From positions 1-28,279 of IMG/VR virus record IMGVR_UViG_3300036398_003426: 28,279 nt of DNA. One strand, written 5' to 3'. The stretch is from a virus. Both the position numbers and the translations under genes were made by a program. The notes below the pieces were generated by a model. It was not told the origin of the DNA, searched no databases, and saw nothing but the letters and a program-made list of their open reading frames with translations. Every line of letters starts with the position of its first letter. The first letter of the stretch is position 1. Shown piece after piece: positions 16,882 to 23,508 of the stretch.

Positions 16882-17322
16882 ATGCCAGCAAATACAACAC
16901 CAATTTTTATTTTAACCCCAAATAGAGGGATAAACGGGGGTGCCAGAATTACAGGTGCTAATACAACAAGAGATTTATCTGTAACAACTAACGCAGTAAT
17001 ATTATTATCTGGTGGTACAGATGGTAGTAGAATAGATGCAATTGAGTGGAACCATTCTTCTTCAGGTGCAACAGCATCGGTAGCGACAATAGGTAGGTTA
17101 TTTCAGTGTTCCGATAATAACTTTAGTAATCCTAGATTATTAAAAGAAGTATCTTTAGCTGCAATAACACCCAATCAAACAGCTACTATTGGTCAAACAC
17201 AAACTATGACTTTTACTTCTCCTATAATATTACCTGCAGGTTTTTCACTTGTTGTAACAATAGGTACTGCACAAAGTGCTGGTAACTATTATGATGTTAT
17301 AGCCTATGGTGGTAATTATTAA
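16882..17322 (+). CDS. Small conserved phage virion-associated protein
   Basis: This 146-residue protein starts MPANTTPIFILTPNRGI and contains GTDGSRIDAIEW, GRLFQCSDNN, RLLKEVSLAAITPNQTA and LPAGFSLVVTIGTAQSAGNY. I recognise this layout (an opening P-I-F, a G-S-R-I-D turn, an R-L-L-x-E strand, an L-P-A-G turn) from small proteins encoded next to fibre genes in many phages and prophages, but I know of no assigned biochemical role. It ends AYGGNY, echoing the GG-x-Y ends of the two minus-strand fibre-like proteins. It starts 12 bases after the preceding stop with an A-rich leader (aaaaaatataaaac) and no Shine-Dalgarno. Probably a beta-sandwich decoration, fibre-tip or baseplate accessory protein. 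Confidence 0.65.
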   Translation: MPANTTPIFILTPNRGINGGARITGANTTRDLSVTTNAVILLSGGTDGSRIDAIEWNHSSSGATASVATIGRLFQCSDNNFSNPRLLKEVSLAAITPNQTATIGQTQTMTFTSPIILPAGFSLVVTIGTAQSAGNYYDVIAYGGNY

Positions 17323-17341
17323 AAATTAAAAAATATAAATT

Positions 17342-17581
17342 ATGACCTATAAAATTTTAAATACAAGAACTTTTAATGAGACTTTATTTACTGAAGTAGA
17401 ATACGATTTTGATGGTACGACTATTGTTGTTGAAATTCCCCATTTTATGCCACAAACATCACAAGATGTGATTAGTGGTATCATAAATAGAGCTTCTTTA
17501 GAACAAAATAAATTACAAGTGATACAAAACTTAGGTAATTTAATAAATGATTTGCCTTTAAATCAAACACAAGATTTATAA
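17342..17581 (+). CDS. Small fibre-locus protein of unknown function
   Basis: This 79-residue protein reads TFNETLFTEVEYDFDGTTIV then VEIPHFMPQTSQDVISGIIN and ends in a predicted helix (RASLEQNKLQVIQNLGNLIN). I associate similar short proteins (a Y-D-F-D-G strand followed by an H-F-x-P segment and a helix) with phage tail loci, without a known role. It lies 19 bases after the preceding gene and 9 bases before the next, so it is almost certainly co-transcribed with both. It might be a chaperone or a small structural partner of the large adhesin that follows; this is conjecture. Confidence 0.6.
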   Translation: MTYKILNTRTFNETLFTEVEYDFDGTTIVVEIPHFMPQTSQDVISGIINRASLEQNKLQVIQNLGNLINDLPLNQTQDL

Positions 17582-17590
17582 AAATTAAAT

Positions 17591-20500
17591 ATGGCTACCT
17601 ATTACTTTACTGGTAACATAGATAATAACTGGGGAACCGCAGGTAATTGGTCAACAACATCAGGTGGTTCTGGTAATGGTGCTGTACCTACAAGTGCTGA
17701 CGATGCCATATTTGATGGTAGTTCACCTAATTGTACTGTTAATACAACAGGAAGAGTATGTAAAACAATTAATTTTTCTACCTATACTAACACAATTACA
17801 ATGAGTAATACTATAACCGTTAGTGGTAATGTTACTTTAGGTGCAAGTATGGGAATAGCTGGTGCAAGTGCTTTAATAGTAAATACCACAGGAAATCTTA
17901 CAAGTAATGGTAAAACATGGTCAAATGATTTAAATTTAACCGGAAATTTACAAACCTATACATTAATTGATAATTGGACTGTTAGTGGGAGTTTATTATT
18001 AACGGGTTTTGGTACAATAACAATAACTGGAACTTTTAATATAAATGTTGGTGGAAGTTTAAGTGTGGGTGCGACTACTACTACATCAGGAACAGCGACT
18101 ATAGTAATGAATGGTACGGGTAGTTATGGACATAGTAGTAATCCAATATTACAAAATAATTTAACTATTAATACTTCTGGAACCGTAACAATATCAGGAA
18201 ATGTTTATTTTTACAACAAAACATTTAGATATATAAGCGGTACTACAGTAACTACCGGAAGTACATTAAATACACAATCCTCAACATTTGCTGCAAGTGG
18301 AATGACTTTTAATTCTATAAGTACTGGCAACATGACACTTTTAGAAGATTTAAATGTAAATGGTTTATTTTCTACTCAGGCGGGTGGTACTATTAACGGA
18401 AGTTTCACGGTAAATTGTAATGGTGGGGCTACACCCAATAACGGATTTTTTAATGGGACTGCAACAATAAGTTTAAATGGTGGAACATGGTCTGGAGGTG
18501 CTGGGTTTATAGCAACAAATGTAAATATAAATGGAAATGTAACCATTGCAAGTCCTACATTTCAAACCGCAACTTTAAAATATTTATCTGGAACAGTAAC
18601 AGTAACAGGAACCCCAAGACTTGGTGGTAGTTTAGATGTTTCTGGCATTACTTGGAATAACTTAAGCCTTTTTGGTACTACGACTTTATTAAGTGACTTA
18701 AATATAAGTGGTTTAACCACATTTCTTAATACAACAACTATTAATGGAAGTTTTAGAGTAAATTGTAATGGAGGTATAAGTGATAGTGGACAAGCGATAC
18801 TAGGTACCTCAACATTAAGTTTAAATGGTGGTACGTGGAGTGGTAGTGGTGGTGGTTATTTCGGTATAAATACAAATATAAATGGAAATGTAACCATTAG
18901 TGGGGTTGTAACTTTTGGTACACCAGGTAGAACATTAACTTATATATCTGGAACAACAACCACATCGGGTAGTACATTACGAATGGTGGACAATAGTATC
19001 TTAAATACTAGCGGTATGACTTGGAATAATATCGCAGTTAATTATAGTCTTAATTCATCAACAATAACATTAACAAGTGATTGTAATGTGTCTGGTAACT
19101 TACTAATGACTAATGTAACAACAATAAATGGTGCATTTAATATGAATGTTGGTGGTAATTTAACTATTGGTGCCACCCCAGGTGCCGGAACATCTACTAT
19201 AGTACTTAATGGCACTGGAACATGGAGTGGAAACTTTAGATTAAGAAATAATTTAAGAATAAATACGCCAGGAACAATCACAATAAGTGGTAGTGTACAA
19301 TACGATACAGGAACTTTAACCCATGTTAGTGGAACAACAATTACCACAGGAAGTACATTAACAGTAGCGGCCGCAACACCAATAGTGGTTAACAATTCAG
19401 GTTTTACACTTAATAATGTTAATACAACCGCAAATGTGACATTTTCTGGTACAAGTGGTTGTGATATTAATGGAACTTATACATGTACCACACCAGGAAC
19501 AACACATACCTTCGGTTCAACCTTAACTTACAATATAAATTCTTTAAATATCGCGGGAACAAATGCCTCAAGAGTAACGTTTAGGTCAACTACAAGTGGT
19601 TCTAAAGCGTTGATTAATTTAAGTTCAATACAATCAGAATATTATTTAAATGTTACAGATATTAATGGAAGTGGTGGTGCTGCAGGATGGACATTTGGTG
19701 GAACATTATCTAATACGGATAATTGGAATTCAAGTACCTCTTTATATTATGTGGGCGTCACCAATTTTAGTGCGTCAGGTTCTTGGTCTCCATATTCGGG
19801 TGGTGTTGGAATAACTTCTATGTCTGCACCTGCGTCTACCGATGATATTGTGTTTGATACTAATAGTGGCGCGTGTACTATGAATGTGGCTGGTGTTTGT
19901 AAAAGTGTAACTTTTGCGACTTACACTAATACAATCACAATGACTAATGGTTTAACCGTAAGCGGTAATGTTACTTTAGGTGCGGGTATGACGATAGCGG
20001 GAGCAGGAACATTGACTGTAAATGCAACAACAATTATTACTTCAAATGGTAAAACTTGGCCAAATACATTAGTACTTGCGGGTAGTATAACAATTACTTT
20101 AATTGGTGATTTAACTATTAATGGTTTGTTTTCATTAAACACATCACCCGCAAATACTGTAATGACATTTAATGGTACAGTTAACATTAATTGTTATAGT
20201 GGTTTTACAAATAATAGTGATGGTGGTACTGGTACATCACAGGGAACTGGAACTACTACTTTAAATATATATGGTGGTACATGGAGTGGACAAGGTATGA
20301 CAAGATTAGACACCAATATTATAGGTGATGTTACCATATCAACTGTTAGATTTACTGTTAGAAAATTAACTTATGTTTCTGGTAATGTTACCTGTTTAGG
20401 GAGTTCTTGGATATCGGGAACATTGGATGTTGGTGGAATAATGTGGAACGACTTATTTAATGGAACTGGTACTTTGTTATCTGACTTAAATGTTAGAGGA

Positions 20501-21178
20501 ATATTAGGTATAAACAATGGTGGTTATGGCGGTGCTTTTAATATTAATTGTTATGGTGGTATAAGTGTTTCATCTTTTCTTCAAAACGCTACCGGTGCTT
20601 CTGCACCAACAATAAATTTATATGGTGGTACATTTTGTCCCACAGCCGCATCACAAGGATTTTTAACTTGTATTATTAATATAATTGGTAATATAACGTT
20701 TGGAACTGTAGTATTGGATCAAAGTAATACTGTTAGATATATTTCTGGTAATGTCAAAGGTACAAGTACTTCATCATTAATAATAACTCAAAACGGAAAT
20801 ACTTTACTTAATTTTGATAAAATAAATACCATAAGAACTGTTACAATAACTGGAACAAGATCAGTAACAATGAATAAGTTTTTTAATGGTACCACCTCTA
20901 CCCCTACAAGAATACAATGTTCAACCACAACAGGAACTTACGCAGTAGCTTTTCAGGATGGGATTGAAAAAGTTGCTAAAAATGTTAAAGTATCAGGTTG
21001 TATTGTATCAAATAGAAATCAATTATTATTAACAAGTATAAACGCAAATAAAGGAAACAATTTTGGTGTGAGATATATTAACCAATTACCGAATGGTAAT
21101 CCATTAAAATATGTAAATACTATTGTGTCACAAGATGGTGGCGCTTTAATGGCCGACCCAAGTTTTATTGTTAACTAA
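17591..21178 (+). CDS. Large repetitive beta-rich adhesin/fibre protein (1195 residues)
   Basis: The protein opens YYFTGNIDNNWGTAGNWST then AVPTSADDAIFDGSSPNCTV, a head module typical of secreted beta-repeat proteins of Bacteroidetes and of phage fibres (aromatic strand, G-N-W, then P-T-S-A-D-D). A second copy of this head begins near residue 716 (LYYVGVTNFSASGSWSPYS, then APASTDDIVFDTNSGACTM), so the protein is two related halves. Between and after the heads come many 15-25-residue units with ITVSGNVTLG, GGTWSG, NINGNVTI, TYISGTTTTSGSTL, suggesting a long parallel beta-helix. Cys occurs at equivalent places in both heads (C-x-V, V-C-K). The end (DGIEKVAKNVKVSGCIV to MADPSFIVN) differs and may be a cap. 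It probably forms an extended receptor-binding rod. No signal peptide is seen, which fits a virion rather than a secreted protein. Confidence 0.75.
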   Translation: MATYYFTGNIDNNWGTAGNWSTTSGGSGNGAVPTSADDAIFDGSSPNCTVNTTGRVCKTINFSTYTNTITMSNTITVSGNVTLGASMGIAGASALIVNTTGNLTSNGKTWSNDLNLTGNLQTYTLIDNWTVSGSLLLTGFGTITITGTFNINVGGSLSVGATTTTSGTATIVMNGTGSYGHSSNPILQNNLTINTSGTVTISGNVYFYNKTFRYISGTTVTTGSTLNTQSSTFAASGMTFNSISTGNMTLLEDLNVNGLFSTQAGGTINGSFTVNCNGGATPNNGFFNGTATISLNGGTWSGGAGFIATNVNINGNVTIASPTFQTATLKYLSGTVTVTGTPRLGGSLDVSGITWNNLSLFGTTTLLSDLNISGLTTFLNTTTINGSFRVNCNGGISDSGQAILGTSTLSLNGGTWSGSGGGYFGINTNINGNVTISGVVTFGTPGRTLTYISGTTTTSGSTLRMVDNSILNTSGMTWNNIAVNYSLNSSTITLTSDCNVSGNLLMTNVTTINGAFNMNVGGNLTIGATPGAGTSTIVLNGTGTWSGNFRLRNNLRINTPGTITISGSVQYDTGTLTHVSGTTITTGSTLTVAAATPIVVNNSGFTLNNVNTTANVTFSGTSGCDINGTYTCTTPGTTHTFGSTLTYNINSLNIAGTNASRVTFRSTTSGSKALINLSSIQSEYYLNVTDINGSGGAAGWTFGGTLSNTDNWNSSTSLYYVGVTNFSASGSWSPYSGGVGITSMSAPASTDDIVFDTNSGACTMNVAGVCKSVTFATYTNTITMTNGLTVSGNVTLGAGMTIAGAGTLTVNATTIITSNGKTWPNTLVLAGSITITLIGDLTINGLFSLNTSPANTVMTFNGTVNINCYSGFTNNSDGGTGTSQGTGTTTLNIYGGTWSGQGMTRLDTNIIGDVTISTVRFTVRKLTYVSGNVTCLGSSWISGTLDVGGIMWNDLFNGTGTLLSDLNVRGILGINNGGYGGAFNINCYGGISVSSFLQNATGASAPTINLYGGTFCPTAASQGFLTCIINIIGNITFGTVVLDQSNTVRYISGNVKGTSTSSLIITQNGNTLLNFDKINTIRTVTITGTRSVTMNKFFNGTTSTPTRIQCSTTTGTYAVAFQDGIEKVAKNVKVSGCIVSNRNQLLLTSINANKGNNFGVRYINQLPNGNPLKYVNTIVSQDGGALMADPSFIVN

Positions 21179-21189
21179 CAATAATCAGA

Positions 21190-21206
21190 ATATTTATATA
21201 TAAATA
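21190..21206 (+). promoter_or_regulatory. ATATTTAT box within a 16-bp palindrome
   Basis: The 16 bases 21191-21206 (TATTTATATATAAATA) are a perfect palindrome containing both ATATTTAT and, on either strand, the T4 late-promoter octamer TATAAATA. It lies in the 75-bp gap after the adhesin gene, 56 bases from the next ATG. Confidence 0.4.
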
Positions 21207-21253
21207 ATAAATTTTTTTGTATAAAAAACCCAAATTAACAACTAAACATATTA

Positions 21254-23011
21254 ATGGACATCAAAAATAATTACTTTTTTAAAAATTTTGAGGCAATTAA
21301 TATTGTTTATAATGAGTATTGGGATTTTAATTTATCTTCTGATAGATTAGGTGATTATATTCATTACGCAACAAACTGTAAAAATTCTTGTAATTATAAC
21401 ATAATAACTGATGGTTTGGTTGTTTGGTTTGATATTAATAATACTGGTACCACAACGTCAGGTTATAACCTGACTTCTTTAGTGGAATGGTCAGGTCATA
21501 CACTGACACCTTCCACTGGGTTTACTTTAAATGATTGGGGTTTAACGGGTGTGGATAATGGTAGAACTTATTGTCTATCAGGTGAAACATTAGTTATTAC
21601 ACCTACAGATACAAAATTAGTATTATATCCAGTAACAGGTTTAACTGTTTTTTTTGAAGGTACAGGTTGTACAACGACTAAAGGTCTTTACGATTATCCT
21701 TGGTCTTTCCATTCTAATGCCACAACAATTGATGGTTGTGTTGTTGGAAACACTATTTGTTTAAACGGTGGGTTTTATCAAGGTTTTTTTAAATTAGACA
21801 CAGATAAACCGGCACCAAATTCTGTAATGAATGTGGATGAATGTAATAATACAGGTTATACGTTAACCACAACCTCAGCAACAACCAAATGGGAAATAAT
21901 GCCAACCCAATTTAATAAAGGTTGGTCTATGGAAACTTGGATTAATGGTTCCAATGATTATTGTTTAAATTTAACGGGAAGTACGTTAAATAATTTATAC
22001 CCAAACAACAAAGGATTTTTCTTTTATATAGGTACAAGAGCTGAAAATAAATTTTGGAACACTTTTTCAGGTGAATCTGGTTATAAAACAACAACTGGAA
22101 TACCTTTATCAAATGATGAAGAAAAATTGTGGGATCAAAATTTACAAGGTCCTAATGACGGACAATCTTGGTTTACAATTAAAGGAACCACATTATCTTG
22201 TTGTTGTGATGCTTGTGGTAATACAACAACTTATACTGACCCTAGTATTATAACAGGTGGTCAGAATTGGTTTCAATATCAAGGTAGTGGACTATGTTGC
22301 CAAACATGTAGTGCTACAACTACAACCGTTGTAACAGGTCATTCATATTCTTATTGTGACCAATTATCAGAAAACGCTTTAGGTTTTAGAATTACAGATG
22401 ATGGTAGAATTGGTTATCGTAAACTAACTGTAACAGGAGGTTGTTATAATAATGAATATAGAATAACTGGAACCGTAATGGAAGAAGGTTATTCAGAACC
22501 AAATATAATACCGTCAGGTAATACTTGGAACCATGTTGTTGTAACATATACAGCAGGTAGTGGTTTTAAAAATGATTTACCATCTGGTACGCTTAAGTTT
22601 TGGGTCAATGGTTTAGTAAAATACCAAGTTAAAGATTTTATTGGTTTAAAACTTAGGGCATTAGATGAATGGAGTGATAAACAAATAGGTGTACCTTTTA
22701 ATATGAGTTGGGGTGGTGGTACACAAGGTTTATTAGAAAGTCAAACATTTAACGGACCTGATTATGCTGATAGAAATTTATTAATACAAGAAAATTTTGC
22801 AGGAACTTTTGAAGGTGAATTATCACAATTAAGATTTTATGAAAAGCCTTTAAACGTTTTAGAAGTTAGAAATAACTTTTTTATCGATTGTAGAAGGTAT
22901 TGTAAACCAAACACCTTTGGTGGTGCACAAATAGTACAACCTAACTCGGAACTTTGTGGTGACTGTAAAAGTGGACCATTACCACCGTATATTTTTATAC
23001 CGTGTGATTGA
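21254..23011 (+). CDS. Cys-rich LamG-like (concanavalin-fold) virion protein
   Basis: This 585-residue protein contains ITDGLVVWFDINNTG near residue 50, and from about 422 SGNTWNHVVVTYTAGSG, then GTLKFWVNGLVKYQVKD and FEGELSQLRFYEKPLN, the hallmark strands of LamG/concanavalin-like carbohydrate-binding domains. Residues about 315-360 are strikingly Cys-rich (CCCDACGN, LCCQTC), and the C-terminus has CRRYC and CGDC; these could form disulfides or bind metal. A virion protein that binds host surface glycan is the likeliest role. The start ATG follows an A-rich leader. Its TGA stop is 14 bases before the next start. A second lectin-like half (WSMETWINGS near 225) is possible. Confidence 0.65.
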   Translation: MDIKNNYFFKNFEAINIVYNEYWDFNLSSDRLGDYIHYATNCKNSCNYNIITDGLVVWFDINNTGTTTSGYNLTSLVEWSGHTLTPSTGFTLNDWGLTGVDNGRTYCLSGETLVITPTDTKLVLYPVTGLTVFFEGTGCTTTKGLYDYPWSFHSNATTIDGCVVGNTICLNGGFYQGFFKLDTDKPAPNSVMNVDECNNTGYTLTTTSATTKWEIMPTQFNKGWSMETWINGSNDYCLNLTGSTLNNLYPNNKGFFFYIGTRAENKFWNTFSGESGYKTTTGIPLSNDEEKLWDQNLQGPNDGQSWFTIKGTTLSCCCDACGNTTTYTDPSIITGGQNWFQYQGSGLCCQTCSATTTTVVTGHSYSYCDQLSENALGFRITDDGRIGYRKLTVTGGCYNNEYRITGTVMEEGYSEPNIIPSGNTWNHVVVTYTAGSGFKNDLPSGTLKFWVNGLVKYQVKDFIGLKLRALDEWSDKQIGVPFNMSWGGGTQGLLESQTFNGPDYADRNLLIQENFAGTFEGELSQLRFYEKPLNVLEVRNNFFIDCRRYCKPNTFGGAQIVQPNSELCGDCKSGPLPPYIFIPCD

Positions 23012-23018
23012 TATTTAT
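23011..23018 (+). promoter_or_regulatory. ATATTTAT box just upstream of small baseplate-like gene
   Basis: GATATTTATTAG begins at the last base of the preceding stop codon and ends 7 bases before the ATG at 23026. The spacing is shorter than for most other copies. Confidence 0.35.
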
Positions 23019-23025
23019 TAGTAAT

Positions 23026-23415
23026 ATGGCACAAAACTTTTTTATACGTAAAAATTCAAACCTACCAATATTAAAATTGAAATTAATAAACGATGGTAGA
23101 TTAACATATAGAACAATATATGACCGTCTAGAGAACGCGGCTATAACATTTTCCATGATGGATGATAAAGGTATTTACAAAGTATTTAATAAACAAGGTT
23201 TATTGATACCAGTAGATAAAGAAATATGTCCTGAAGATGGTGAATACTATTTAGGTTATGAGTTTGACCTTAAGGATGTTAATGTATCTGGAACATTTAA
23301 AGCTGAATTTAAAATTGATTTTTTAGATAATGGTGAATCCCTTATCGTACCAATACGTGAAGATTTGTATGTAACCGTATTAGATAGTTTTACTAAAAGT
23401 AAAATCGTCTGCTAG
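23026..23415 (+). CDS. Small baseplate/fibre-associated protein, BppU-N-like (weak)
   Basis: I place the start at the ATG at 23026 (MAQNFFIRKN, 129 residues). A TTG at 23008 would add six residues but overlaps the preceding stop and the ATATTTAT box. The sequence (LPILKLKLINDGRLTY, then AAITFSMMDDKGIYKVFNKQ, EYYLGYEFDLKDVNVSGTF, KAEFKIDFLDN) is a compact beta-sandwich pattern resembling the N-terminal domain of phage baseplate proteins, where a strand like I-T-F-S-M-x-D precedes a G-T-F-x-x-E-F strand. The resemblance is from memory of the pattern and is weak. Its place after fibre genes favours a baseplate or fibre-anchor role. The stop is TAG. Confidence 0.6.
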   Translation: MAQNFFIRKNSNLPILKLKLINDGRLTYRTIYDRLENAAITFSMMDDKGIYKVFNKQGLLIPVDKEICPEDGEYYLGYEFDLKDVNVSGTFKAEFKIDFLDNGESLIVPIREDLYVTVLDSFTKSKIVC

Positions 23416-23508
23416 TATTCACATATTCATTTTATTTATATAAATTTTATTAGTTATTAATTTATAAACGAGAGGTTATCTGTAACCCGTCCCAAACAGA
23501 ATTTTTAT
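23416..23508 (+). promoter_or_regulatory. Leader of the DNA polymerase gene with hairpin
   Basis: This 93-bp gap contains a 12-bp palindrome ATTTATATAAAT (23434-23445), possibly promoter-like. Further on, a hairpin at 23468-23490 has stem GGTTA/TAACC with loop TCTG, plus an outer ACG/CGT pairing across an AGA bulge. The hairpin ends 18 bases before the ATG. T4-type polymerases repress their own translation through a hairpin in this position; whether this one does is unknown. Confidence 0.4.

Noticed and set aside
19042-20187. Minus-strand open frames inside the large adhesin gene
   Set aside because: Val/Pro/Ile-rich translation is the antisense of Asn/Gly/Thr repeats; no independent support.
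8121-21206. T4 late promoters (TATAAATA)
   Set aside because: TATAAATA occurs mostly as the reverse complement of the ATATTTAT boxes, pointing away from the adjacent gene. The only copy in coding orientation is part of a palindrome at 21191-21206.
23008-23025. TTG start extending the gene at 23026
   Set aside because: It overlaps the preceding stop codon, while the ATG at 23026 has an A/T-rich leader and box like its neighbours.
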